35,788 bases of DNA, taken from the IMG/VR virus record IMGVR_UViG_3300021197_001978, positions 1 to 35,788 of that record; one strand, 5' to 3'. The notes under the pieces are model-generated. The model saw only the letters and a program-made list of their open reading frames with translations, had not been told where the DNA came from and ran no database searches. Positions 8,190 to 15,758 of this stretch are shown here, piece by piece (the first letter of the stretch is position 1; every line of letters begins with the position of its first letter). Position numbers and translations under genes: made by a program. This stretch comes from a virus.

Positions 8190-8208
8190 GTGCGGGTAGC
8201 GCCCGCAC
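8190..8208 (+). promoter_or_regulatory. GC-rich hairpin before the prohead protease
   Basis: GTGCGGG at 8190-8196 pairs perfectly with CCCGCAC at 8202-8208 across a five-base loop. No T-run follows, so it is unlikely to be an intrinsic terminator. The hairpin ends three bases before the AAAGGAG ribosome binding site of the protease gene. It could be an mRNA processing or stability element, or could tune protease translation. Confidence 0.5.
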
Positions 8209-8223
8209 TCAAAGGAGATAGAA

Positions 8224-8817
8224 ATGAATAAGTATGTACTACAAGAGTTTATGAATCTAGATTATAGCGATGATCTTCTGACTGAAGAAGAGCGTGAAGG
8301 CAACAAGTCTGGTACGCATCTTATTGTGGCTGGAAAAATTCAAGCCGCAGACAAGAAAAACGGCAATGGACGTATTTATCCTCGCCCTATTTTAGAGCGA
8401 GAGATGAAGAACTATGAAAAACTTGTAAAAGAAGGACGAGCTATCGGGGAACTAGACCATCCAGATAGTTCAGTGGTGGAACTCAAGAACGCAAGCCATG
8501 TAATAACAGAGGTGTGGTGGAGAGGCGACGATGTTATGGGCAAGATGAAGATCCTAAACACACCCGCAGGACAAATAGCTAAGCAGCTTGTAGAAGGCGG
8601 CGTTCAGTTAGGAATATCTAGCCGAGGCCTCGGATCCACCCGCCAGGAGGGTGGCACCACCATGGTAGAAGACGACTTTCAGTTGCTTTGCTTCGACTTA
8701 GTTTCTGAACCAAGCACGACGGGCGCTTATCTTGTTGCGGAAAGCCAGGTCAAAACCCACTTGACAAAGGCTGATCGTATTAACCGTGCGCTCAACGATG
8801 TACTCGGGGAAGACTAA
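8224..8817 (+). CDS. Prohead core protease (gp21-like)
   Basis: This serine protease of the prohead core cleaves scaffold and capsid proteins during head maturation. The 197-residue length is close to T4 gp21 (212). The likely catalytic His79 sits in GELDHP, and the nucleophile is one of the serines in LGISSRGLGS (Ser132/Ser133), both in the expected herpesvirus-like prohead protease order. The strand DFQLLCFDLVSEPS at 151-164 is the typical following element. A strong AAAGGAG site precedes the ATG, and a GC-rich hairpin lies just upstream. The stop overlaps the next ATG (TAATG), and codon use is richer in C-ending codons than in the small upstream genes. Confidence 0.95.
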   Translation: MNKYVLQEFMNLDYSDDLLTEEEREGNKSGTHLIVAGKIQAADKKNGNGRIYPRPILEREMKNYEKLVKEGRAIGELDHPDSSVVELKNASHVITEVWWRGDDVMGKMKILNTPAGQIAKQLVEGGVQLGISSRGLGSTRQEGGTTMVEDDFQLLCFDLVSEPSTTGAYLVAESQVKTHLTKADRINRALNDVLGED

Positions 8818-9863
8818 TGGCTTCTGCTGGTTTTGGCATCAAGAATGATGACGGCGACGGCTTCGTAAGCAAGCTTGAAAACGACGGCGATACTAAACTA
8901 GGAGATACCTCCGGCGACCTAATTCAGATTACTGGAACCCTAGAGGTAGCCGGCGGCGCTGTGTTTAACCAAGGATCTATTGACGTTGACTTCCGTGTAG
9001 AAAGCAACAACGAGACTCATATGTTTTATCTCGATGGCGGAGCAAACCGTATTGGTATTGGGACTAATTCGCCACAATCTGTACTGCATATTATAGATCC
9101 CCTTGAAGGAACTGGTGCCGAAAGGGATGCTATCATAATTTTGAAAAGCAGAAAAGATGTGGGTATAAAGCTTATTGCTGATAGCGACAACTCTGGAGAG
9201 AACGACAACCCATTTATAGACTTTTATCAAGACGGTTCAGCAGATACTTCTGGAAGAAATAATCGCCTCGGTACTATTGCAATGGAAGGCGATGCAGACG
9301 GGACTTTTACTGGATCTATTGGCAACGCCTTTTTCATGGATGCCTTTCATCCGAATGTCGGGCACTCAAGCAGGCCTCTTCAACTTGCCAATGCTAGTAC
9401 AAACGGAGGACATTCTGCTCGTATCACACTTGAGGGGACCAATGGATATGTGGGTATCCATACAACCACTCCGGACTTTCCTTTAGAAGTTTCTGGAAAC
9501 ACAAGAGTTGCCGGAACAACCACATCTCAGTTTTATGTTACAAATGTAGCCGAGCAAGATCTTGGCTCTGGAACAAACAGTACTCTGTCCGTAGCATCCG
9601 GCACTATGCTGCTGGATGCGGATTCAATTAACGGTGTTGATGCGGGTGGCGGACTGGAAGTCCATGCTCTAACGTTTCCCAGAGGGGATAATTCTGGCAC
9701 AAGGTTAACGCTCATAGCCAAAGGGTCTACTAATAATGTGTTTATCTTACCTACAGGACTTATAAGTGGAACCTTTGGTAGCATTAATCCTGCTGCTAAT
9801 GTATCAGCACTAGAGTTTGTCTGGATAAAAGAAGGAACACATCAAGCTTGGCATCAAGCTTAG
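8817..9863 (+). CDS. Fibre-like virion protein in the head operon
   Basis: The 348-residue product has features of phage fibre or spike proteins: repeated Gly/Asn/Asp-rich strands and two copies of a GIGT-x-P-x-LxV style motif, RIGIGTNSPQSVLHI at 78-92 and YVGIHTTTPDFPLEV at 211-225, which recur in trimeric tail fibres and in metagenomic phage structural proteins. The N-terminus (GFGIKNDDGDGFV, then repeated LGDTSGD strands) resembles a short particle-attachment domain. Its ATG overlaps the protease stop as TAATG, so it is probably expressed with head genes. That context raises the possibility of a head-surface fibre instead of a tail fibre. Which one cannot be decided from sequence alone. 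Confidence 0.72.
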   Translation: MASAGFGIKNDDGDGFVSKLENDGDTKLGDTSGDLIQITGTLEVAGGAVFNQGSIDVDFRVESNNETHMFYLDGGANRIGIGTNSPQSVLHIIDPLEGTGAERDAIIILKSRKDVGIKLIADSDNSGENDNPFIDFYQDGSADTSGRNNRLGTIAMEGDADGTFTGSIGNAFFMDAFHPNVGHSSRPLQLANASTNGGHSARITLEGTNGYVGIHTTTPDFPLEVSGNTRVAGTTTSQFYVTNVAEQDLGSGTNSTLSVASGTMLLDADSINGVDAGGGLEVHALTFPRGDNSGTRLTLIAKGSTNNVFILPTGLISGTFGSINPAANVSALEFVWIKEGTHQAWHQA

Positions 9864-9879
9864 TAAGAAAGGAAAAAAC

Positions 9880-10275
9880 ATGAAAAAATCCGAACTCAAA
9901 AATATTATTAAAGAATGTGTTAAGGAGGTCATCTTTGAAAAGGGTGTTCTTTCCGGAATAATATCTGAAGTAGCGACTGGCCTTCAGGGCACTACTTCAA
10001 CAGTGGTTCAAGAAGCCAAATCATCCTTAAGGACACCAGAAAGTGAAGCCATGAGAAGAAAAGTACTAGACTCCGTAGCAAAAAATACTAATCCATACGA
10101 GGACGCCAAACAAAAGTTTGCCAACCCAGAGTTATTTGAGGGCACTGCTCCAGTACCTTCTGGGGATGGAAGGGGACCCCTATCAGGAGTTGCCCCAGGC
10201 GATCCTGGTGTTGACCTAACAAACATACCAGGCATGAGATCCTGGGCTCATTTAGCGAAAGGCAAAAGTCAATGA
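9880..10275 (+). CDS. Small head-region protein of unknown function
   Basis: The 131-residue protein starts with an amphipathic lysine-rich helix (KKSELKNIIKECVKEVI), a type of N-terminus common in small phage proteins that ride on scaffolds or capsids, followed by a polar region and a Gly/Pro-rich C-terminal half. AAAGGAA precedes the ATG. The stop overlaps the start of the bS21 gene as ATGA, so the two are likely translationally coupled. Location between protease/fibre and scaffold genes suggests a prohead component, but no family was recognised. Confidence 0.72.
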   Translation: MKKSELKNIIKECVKEVIFEKGVLSGIISEVATGLQGTTSTVVQEAKSSLRTPESEAMRRKVLDSVAKNTNPYEDAKQKFANPELFEGTAPVPSGDGRGPLSGVAPGDPGVDLTNIPGMRSWAHLAKGKSQ

Positions 10276-10553
10276 GAAACAACAGAAGACAACATGAGGA
10301 TAAGATCAATACCTGCGTTCAGGTAACTGATAGGGAGTGCGGTGGTAACTCTGAGAAAATGGTAAGAAGGTTTATCAAAAAGGTAAAAAGAGAAGGCATA
10401 GTGGAAGAGTTTCGTGAGAGAAGCCATTTTACAAAGCCGACCGTTGTCCGAGCGGAAAGAAAAAGAAATAGAAAAAGATTGATAGAAAAAATAAACAAAC
10501 AAAGACAAGAACTATTTACTACTAAGAACTTCCGCTCTAAGAGGAGAAGATAG
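10272..10553 (+). CDS. rpsU: Phage-encoded ribosomal protein bS21
   Basis: The 93-residue, strongly basic product matches bacterial small-subunit protein bS21 through its core. A short strand (CVQVTDRE) is followed by MVRRFIKKVKREGIV, FRERSHFTKPT and a long Arg/Lys helix to about residue 80, in the same order as E. coli S21 (VALRRFKRSCEKAGVL, RRREFYEKPT, basic helix). It is longer than E. coli bS21 (71 residues) at both ends. bS21 sits near the 3' end of 16S rRNA, next to the mRNA Shine-Dalgarno interaction, and phage copies are known from viral genomes, so a role in redirecting host ribosomes is plausible but inferred. The gene is coupled to the previous one by an ATGA overlap, and the next gene's promoter-like motif lies in its 3' end. 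Confidence 0.88.
   Translation: MRNNRRQHEDKINTCVQVTDRECGGNSEKMVRRFIKKVKREGIVEEFRERSHFTKPTVVRAERKRNRKRLIEKINKQRQELFTTKNFRSKRRR
10511..10518 (+). promoter_or_regulatory. ACTATTTA motif, candidate late promoter
   Basis: ACTATTTA lies 44 bases before the ATG at 10555, inside the 3' end of the bS21 gene. It is one copy of a motif found upstream of at least seven structural genes. The downstream sequence, including a CTCTAAGAGGAG leader, closely resembles that before the paralogous gene at 11056, so leader and gene were duplicated together. Confidence 0.6.
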
Positions 10554-10554
10554 C

Positions 10555-10989
10555 ATGGGCAACACATCGCCGTTCCAATCATCTTCGCTGGGTCCACCCA
10601 GAGGAGCCGGTCTTGGCAATGCCTCTTCATATCAAGTGTCTAGCGTGCCTTTTCTGACTGGTAACCTTGTATTAGATAATGGAGTGGAAGACAGAATTGT
10701 TTTCCCAACAGTAGCAAGACGTGTCATTGTTAAGAACATGGCGGATATTGATATAAAAGTATCTTTTCATTCAACAGCTTCGTGTTCTCTTGTTTCGACT
10801 TATAGTTTTAAGGATCTTCCTACCACTAATGACGAGGTTGATATAACCGGCAAGTTTACAGAAGTTTATATCTCCAATGCAACAGGCGATGATGGCAAGT
10901 ATGAGTTGTTCGCAGAACTCACTGGGATTCCCGCTGAGAACATGTTTGCACTAACGGGTTCGGGCATCTCTGGGCACACCGGCACATAA
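10555..10989 (+). CDS. Virion structural protein, tandem paralog A
   Basis: The 144-residue protein is strand-rich, with a Ser/Gly-rich N-terminus (MGNTSPFQSSS), the segment VEDRIVFPTVARRVIVKNMA, and a C-terminal LFAELTGIPAENMFALTG. It is clearly paralogous to the next gene: same length, same motif order and near-identical C-terminal third. The size, beta-sandwich-like pattern and location just before scaffold and capsid genes suggest a head decoration or other abundant virion protein. A candidate late promoter and a strong AGGAG site precede it, consistent with high expression. No named T4 counterpart was recognised. Confidence 0.78.
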   Translation: MGNTSPFQSSSLGPPRGAGLGNASSYQVSSVPFLTGNLVLDNGVEDRIVFPTVARRVIVKNMADIDIKVSFHSTASCSLVSTYSFKDLPTTNDEVDITGKFTEVYISNATGDDGKYELFAELTGIPAENMFALTGSGISGHTGT

Positions 10990-11013
10990 ATACATACTTT
11001 AACACATTAATAA

Positions 11014-11021
11014 ACTATTTA
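11014..11021 (+). promoter_or_regulatory. ACTATTTA motif, candidate late promoter
   Basis: ACTATTTA lies in the gap between the two paralogous virion genes, 42 bases before the ATG at 11056. The bases after it (CTACGAAGAATTTCTGTTCTA) nearly repeat those following the copy at 10511. Confidence 0.62.
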
Positions 11022-11055
11022 CTACGAAGAATTTCTGTTCTAAAAGGAGACACAG

Positions 11056-11490
11056 ATGGGCAACACATCACCAGATAGTTCATATTACTCAAGCTATGTA
11101 AGAGCTTCAGGAATAGGGAACGCATCAGCTTACCAGGTGGCGGGTAAGCCTTTTTTAACTGGTAATCTAGATATAGACAACGGTGTCGAAGATAAAATTG
11201 TATTTCCGACTGTCACAAAAAAAATCGTTGTAAAAAACATGGCAGATATTGATTTAAGGGTACACTTTGCTACTACGGCCTCTACTCAAGTCAACCAAAC
11301 CTCTGCTTATTGGACATTGCCGACAACGAAGGACGAAATTACTTTGAATGTGAAGTGTACAGAAATTTATATTTCTAATCCTACTGGCAATAATGGCAAG
11401 TATGAACTGTATGCAGAACTCACTGGGATTCCCGCTGAGAACATGTTTACACTGACGGGCGCTGGCATAACTGGTGCCACAAACGTATAG
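11056..11490 (+). CDS. Virion structural protein, tandem paralog B
   Basis: This 144-residue protein is the sister of the gene at 10555. Both begin MGNTSP, both carry VEDxIVFPTV followed by VKNMADID, and both end in ELTGIPAENMF. A 36-base block (10912-10947 versus 11413-11448) is identical at the DNA level, much closer than the rest of the two genes, which suggests recent duplication with local gene conversion or strong constraint. The variable middle parts may give the two proteins different binding surfaces. It is preceded by its own ACTATTTA motif and an AAAGGAG site. Likely a head or tail surface component; function unknown. Confidence 0.78.
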   Translation: MGNTSPDSSYYSSYVRASGIGNASAYQVAGKPFLTGNLDIDNGVEDKIVFPTVTKKIVVKNMADIDLRVHFATTASTQVNQTSAYWTLPTTKDEITLNVKCTEIYISNPTGNNGKYELYAELTGIPAENMFTLTGAGITGATNV

Positions 11491-11525
11491 TTCATAAATA
11501 ATCCCTTCCTTTAGTGCGCTAATAT

Positions 11526-11533
11526 ACTATTTA
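11526..11533 (+). promoter_or_regulatory. ACTATTTA motif, candidate late promoter
   Basis: ACTATTTA lies 41 bases before the scaffold ATG at 11567, in the gap after the second paralogous virion gene. Spacing matches the copies at 10511 and 11014. Confidence 0.6.
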
Positions 11534-11566
11534 CTTTGATTAATACCATCTTTAAGGGGTACACTT

Positions 11567-12562
11567 ATGTCTAACATGTTAGAGCAAGCCATCATAGATG
11601 CCCAATCTCTCAGAGAAGCAGCTATGAAAAATGCCGAATCAGAAATTGTTGAAAAATATTCTGATGAAGTAAGACAAGCAGTGTCAAAACTTCTGGAACA
11701 GGAAGAAGAGCTTGATTTAGGATTGGACTTAGAAGACGAAGTTGAGCAAGTAGATAGCACTGCCATGGAACAGGTTCCAATGGCACATGTTTCTGACGGC
11801 GCTGAAGAAATCGTCGAGGTTGATCTTGACGACATCATCGCCGCTGCGCAATCCGAGGATGACGAAGAAGAATTTGAGCTTGATCGAAGTGAGATTGCGG
11901 ATGAAGTCGGGATTGACCTGGGGCTTGAGACAGAAACCCCCGCTAATCGAAATGATGACGAACTCGCCCTCGACGAAAATGAACTTCTTGATCTTTTTAA
12001 AGAATTACTTGTGGTTGACGTGCCAGAACTGGCCGTCAAGCAATCTATGGAGGAAGCTTCCGAGGATGAGATCGAGGAAGATGAAGAAGCAATAGTGCAG
12101 GACGATGACGTTGCTTTAGCCCCTGTAGAGGGTATGGATAAAGAAGATGCTGACGACCTTCGCAATGAAAAAGAAAAGAACGAAAATCTTCAAAAAGAAA
12201 ATAAAGACTTAAAATCTCTCCTAGGAAGCCTTAAGGGAAAACTAGAAGAGTTACATGCGCAAAACGCAAGATTATTATTTACAAATCGTGTTCATGAAAA
12301 CACCTCTTTGAATGAGCGGCAAAAAAATAAAATTGTCGAGATGATTTCAAACGCACGATCAGTTGATGAAGCAAGAGTAATTTTTGAAACTCTTCAAAAG
12401 ACAATGGCGGGAATTTCTAATAGTAAGACCCCAGAATCGTTGTCTGAAGCCGTAACAAAAAGATCTTCGGTTATTCTCAGCAATCGCAGAGATGAACACG
12501 TTTCACAACAAAACCCGACCACGGATCGATGGGCGATCTTGGCGGGATTAAAAGACAATTAA
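11567..12562 (+). CDS. Prohead core scaffold protein (gp22-like)
   Basis: This 331-residue protein would form the internal core on which the capsid assembles and which is later degraded by the gp21-type protease. An N-terminal helix (residues 1-45) is followed by a very acidic region to about residue 200, a coiled-coil heptad stretch (ENLQKENKDLKSLLGSLKGKL), and a conserved helical block containing NRVHENTSLNERQKNKIVEM. This is the pattern of T4-like gp22 scaffolds. Its place between protease and major capsid protein matches T4 order (21-22-23). A motif at 11526 and an AAGGGG site precede it. The acidic linker is longer than usual, so the protein exceeds T4 gp22 (269). Confidence 0.9.
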   Translation: MSNMLEQAIIDAQSLREAAMKNAESEIVEKYSDEVRQAVSKLLEQEEELDLGLDLEDEVEQVDSTAMEQVPMAHVSDGAEEIVEVDLDDIIAAAQSEDDEEEFELDRSEIADEVGIDLGLETETPANRNDDELALDENELLDLFKELLVVDVPELAVKQSMEEASEDEIEEDEEAIVQDDDVALAPVEGMDKEDADDLRNEKEKNENLQKENKDLKSLLGSLKGKLEELHAQNARLLFTNRVHENTSLNERQKNKIVEMISNARSVDEARVIFETLQKTMAGISNSKTPESLSEAVTKRSSVILSNRRDEHVSQQNPTTDRWAILAGLKDN

Positions 12563-12579
12563 TTAAAGGAGAAAATAAA

Positions 12580-14370
12580 ATGTCTGTATTAGATACCCTT
12601 ACAGAGGGAATCAGGCAACGTTCGTTGGCTAACGAAGGTGAAGCTCTTCTTGGAAAGTGGGAGCGTACAGGTCTTCTAGAGGGGCTCGATGATGTTAAGC
12701 GTAACAACATGGCCCGTCTTCTAGAAAACCAAGCTGCTCAACTTCTCAAAGAGACAACCACCATGCAAGCCGGCGACGTTGAAGGATTCGCTTCAGTTGC
12801 ATTTCCATTAGTTCGTCGTGTATTCGGCAATCTTTTGGCACAGGACCTAGTTTCGGTCCAACCGATGAGCCTCCCGAGTGGACTCATCTTCTTCATGGAC
12901 TTCGTTTATAGTCCTGATAGCGGAATGCTTGCCGGTGCTACCGGTGCTCGTTTGACTAACAAGAAAGACACATCACTTTATGGTGGTGGAGTTGTTGGTC
13001 GTCAGTTGACGGGTGGTATTAACCTTGCTGATGCTAATAACCATTCTGGTTTTTATGGTTTGAATAACGGCTTCTCAAGCCCGACAGGCTCAGCCGTAGG
13101 ACCTCATGGTTCGCCCATGGCCGTTGGTATCGCTTCCGGTACTTATGGCGATGCAAATTCGAAGCCCGGTGGAGAACACTATGAAACCCTTAGAGGAGAT
13201 CCTGATCTTGTCTCGGGAACATCGACCTATGCTATTGCATCTGCTTCGTTGATTGGCCTTGGTGCCAATGTTGATAACCTGCAAGCTATTGTTGTTTCTG
13301 GTACCGATGGTGCTGGACTCCTTGAAGCTGGTGGATATCATGCTACTCGCCTTAACCAGTTCTCTGGTTCGAGCAAGGATCAGATCCTGCTCGTCGGTAT
13401 TTCGAGACTTGGAAGCCGTTCTGCTGTGCAGCTTTCCGAGTCAATGGGACCCGGATTGCTATCTCAAGAGCCCGCCTTCACCAACAACACGGGTACATTC
13501 TTTTACCCGGTCGTAGATAGCTTTGTCACCGCAGGCGACCCCTTTGGTGCTATCAAAGGTTCGACCACGGTTGCTGGCTGGGGACTTGAAACAAGTCAGC
13601 AGATTCCAGAAATCGATATTAAGGTAGACAGCGTCGCCGTGACAGCAGTCACGAAGAAGCTGAAAGCTAAGTGGAGCCCGGAGCTTGCTCAGGACCTCAA
13701 CGCTTATCACAACCTTGACGCCGAAGTTGAGCTTACTAGCGTCCTTTCCGAGCAGATCGCTCTTGAAATTGATCAAGAGATTCTTTCTGACCTCGTAAAC
13801 GGTGCTACTGGTGGAACTCTTTACTGGAGTCGCTTACCTGGTAAGTTTGTCAACCGTGAAGATGGAAGCATTCTTGGAAGTTCACTCTTCCCGGACTTCA
13901 CCGGAACGGTCAGCGAGTGGTACGAAACCCTTCTTGAGACAGTCAATGAAGTAAGTGCTCGTATTCACCGTAAGACACTTCGTGGTGGTGCCAACTTCCT
14001 TGTCACCTCGCCAGAATTGGCTAACATCCTTGAATTCACTGCTGGATTCCGTGCTGCGGCAACGGTTGACGAAGATGGTGGAAGCTGGGGCGTGAAGCAG
14101 GTTGGCTCGATTAGTCGCAAGATGGATATCTATGTTGATCCTTACTTCCTCCGGAACGTGATTCTGGTTGGTCGCAAGGGTAATAGCTTCCTTGAAAGCG
14201 GCTTTGTATATGCGCCATATGTTCCATTGCAAGTTACTCCCACAATCTTTGGTACAGAAGATTTCGTGCCCCGCAAGGGTGTCATGACTCGCTATGCCAA
14301 GAAGATGGTGCGTCCTGACTTGTATGGTCTGGTTGTCTGTGTCGATCTCGTGAACTCTCAAACTGAGTAG
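12580..14370 (+). CDS. Major capsid protein (gp23-like)
   Basis: The 596-residue protein builds the head lattice. The segment VAFPLVRRVFGNLLAQDLVSVQPMSLPSGLIFFMDF at residues 73-108 is the gp23-family hallmark, and the C-terminal VTPTIFGTEDFVPRKGVMTRYAKKMVRPDLYG-type ending also fits. I chose the ATG at 12580 because AAAGGAG sits just upstream and MSVLDTLTEG is a natural N-terminus; an in-frame ATG at 12529 lies inside the scaffold gene without such a site. The first 58 residues are likely removed by the prohead protease; LLKE (55-58) before the folded domain is a candidate site, by inference. A Gly/Ser-rich stretch near residues 150-190 looks like a surface insertion. Codons are biased to C-ending forms, as expected for high expression. 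Confidence 0.96.
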   Translation: MSVLDTLTEGIRQRSLANEGEALLGKWERTGLLEGLDDVKRNNMARLLENQAAQLLKETTTMQAGDVEGFASVAFPLVRRVFGNLLAQDLVSVQPMSLPSGLIFFMDFVYSPDSGMLAGATGARLTNKKDTSLYGGGVVGRQLTGGINLADANNHSGFYGLNNGFSSPTGSAVGPHGSPMAVGIASGTYGDANSKPGGEHYETLRGDPDLVSGTSTYAIASASLIGLGANVDNLQAIVVSGTDGAGLLEAGGYHATRLNQFSGSSKDQILLVGISRLGSRSAVQLSESMGPGLLSQEPAFTNNTGTFFYPVVDSFVTAGDPFGAIKGSTTVAGWGLETSQQIPEIDIKVDSVAVTAVTKKLKAKWSPELAQDLNAYHNLDAEVELTSVLSEQIALEIDQEILSDLVNGATGGTLYWSRLPGKFVNREDGSILGSSLFPDFTGTVSEWYETLLETVNEVSARIHRKTLRGGANFLVTSPELANILEFTAGFRAAATVDEDGGSWGVKQVGSISRKMDIYVDPYFLRNVILVGRKGNSFLESGFVYAPYVPLQVTPTIFGTEDFVPRKGVMTRYAKKMVRPDLYGLVVCVDLVNSQTE

Positions 14371-14401
14371 TATTTCACAAGAGATTGAATACAATTGAGG
14401 G

Positions 14402-14431
14402 AACCCCGTCCTTGTGGCGGGGTTTTCTTTT
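14402..14431 (+). terminator. Intrinsic terminator after the major capsid gene
   Basis: AACCCCG at 14402-14408 pairs with CGGGGTT at 14418-14424 across a nine-base loop, followed by a T-rich run (TTCTTTTATTGTTTTG). This is a strong rho-independent terminator 31 bases after the capsid stop codon. It separates the head operon from the neck/tail genes, which restart at the motif at 14456. Confidence 0.92.
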
Positions 14432-14455
14432 ATTGTTTTGTTTCCGAAACCAAAA

Positions 14456-14463
14456 ACTATTTA
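14456..14463 (+). promoter_or_regulatory. ACTATTTA motif, candidate late promoter
   Basis: ACTATTTA lies 25 bases after the terminator T-run and 36 bases before the ATG at 14492. A new transcription start is needed after a strong terminator, so this copy is the best contextual support that the motif is a promoter element. Confidence 0.68.
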
Positions 14464-14491
14464 GTAAAGCACCCTAACGAGGTAATTTCTT

Positions 14492-15754
14492 ATGCCAACA
14501 AATTTACAGCCTAGAAGCACAGTAAACGCAGTTATTCTACCATCTACAGGAACACACTCTGAGGTTGCAGATCTTTTAGCATACGGCATCTACAATACAA
14601 CATCATCCTTCATCAGCGGTGCGGTTGATCAAGTTGCATATACTTTTAATAAGCTTGGTGGAAATATACTAGATTTAGAAATATCACCAAGAAATGTTTA
14701 CAATGCCTATGAAGAGGCTTGCTTGGAATATTCGTATCTGATAAACACACACCAGGCCAAGAATGTGTTATCTGATTTGATGGGAAACACTACAGGCTCC
14801 TTTGATGAGGACGGCGAGTTTTTCAACTTTGAAAAGGGCGTTGATGTAAAGCCAAATTTAAAATTTCCAAGATTCCAATTAGGATATGCCATGCATATCG
14901 GGAAAGGGGGCTCTGTCCATGTGGGAATTGGATCATCGCAAAGAATATTCTCAGCATCCATAACCCCGATTGAGGACCAGCAAGAATACGATCTTCAGGC
15001 ACTAATTTTTAGCGCATCCATAGATGGAACCTCTGGTGGTTCTGCCTTTACAGGATCAGTTGGAAAAAATAAAATAAGTATTACCAGAGTTTATTATAAA
15101 ACTCCTTCTGCCTCGTGGAGATTCTTCGGCGGCAACGCAATCGGTGCCGTTGGCAATATGTCAACTTACGGGCAATATGCTGATGATAGTACATTTGAAC
15201 TTGTACCAAGCTGGCAGAATACTCTTCAGGCGATGAACTATGAAGAGGACCTGAAGGTTCGAGCATCTCATTATTCATACGAAATAAATGATAACAGATT
15301 AAAATTATTTCCAACACCAAGCGGGAATAATCCAGACAAGTTTTGGGTTGAATTTAGAACATCAGAAGATGCTTATGATGAACAAGAGGATAGACAATAT
15401 GGGGCGAGTGGTGTCAACAATATTAACACACTTCCTTTTCCAAATGTTCCATATCAAAATATCAACAGTATAGGAAAACAATGGATTAGAAGATTTGCAC
15501 TTTCTTTAAGTAAAGAGACCTTAGGTCAAGTTAGATCTAAGATAGGGACGATACCAATACCGGGGAATGATATAACCTTGAATGGACCATCGTTGGTAAG
15601 TGAGGCAAAGACTGAACAGACAGAGTTAAGAGATGAGTTAAAAGCTGTTCTTGATGAATTGGTTTATGGTAAACTAGCCGAAGGAGATGCCGAGCTTCAA
15701 AAGAATGTAGAAACTGTAATGGCATCAATTCCTTACGGCATATACGTGGGATAA
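14492..15754 (+). CDS. Neck/head-completion protein (gp13-like)
   Basis: The 420-residue product contains LGGNILDLEISPRNVYNAYEEACLEY at about residues 54-79, which resembles the gp13 helical core of T4 (LGAP..NVELTPDQLYDC..ALELY). Gp13 joins the filled head to the tail through the portal. The rest is longer than T4 gp13 (309) and strand-rich, with a region from about 140 to 290 that may be a phage-specific insertion. Order downstream (gp14-like, gp15-like, sheath) matches the T4 neck and tail cluster 13-14-15-18. The gene follows the terminator and a candidate late promoter. Assignment rests on a short motif and context. Confidence 0.75.
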   Translation: MPTNLQPRSTVNAVILPSTGTHSEVADLLAYGIYNTTSSFISGAVDQVAYTFNKLGGNILDLEISPRNVYNAYEEACLEYSYLINTHQAKNVLSDLMGNTTGSFDEDGEFFNFEKGVDVKPNLKFPRFQLGYAMHIGKGGSVHVGIGSSQRIFSASITPIEDQQEYDLQALIFSASIDGTSGGSAFTGSVGKNKISITRVYYKTPSASWRFFGGNAIGAVGNMSTYGQYADDSTFELVPSWQNTLQAMNYEEDLKVRASHYSYEINDNRLKLFPTPSGNNPDKFWVEFRTSEDAYDEQEDRQYGASGVNNINTLPFPNVPYQNINSIGKQWIRRFALSLSKETLGQVRSKIGTIPIPGNDITLNGPSLVSEAKTEQTELRDELKAVLDELVYGKLAEGDAELQKNVETVMASIPYGIYVG

Positions 15755-15758
15755 ATAA

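Noticed and set aside
11527-12165. 212-codon minus-strand open frame
   Set aside because: The serine-rich product is the antisense of the acidic scaffold region (GAx codons read as Ser and similar); it also lies opposite a clear gp22-like gene.
12529-12579. Upstream in-frame ATG of the major capsid gene
   Set aside because: It lies inside the scaffold gene without a ribosome site, whereas AAAGGAG directly precedes the ATG at 12580.
15750-15757. GATAAATA resembling a T4 late promoter
   Set aside because: It ends only two bases before the ATG at 15759, too close to serve as that gene's promoter; it overlaps the preceding stop codon.
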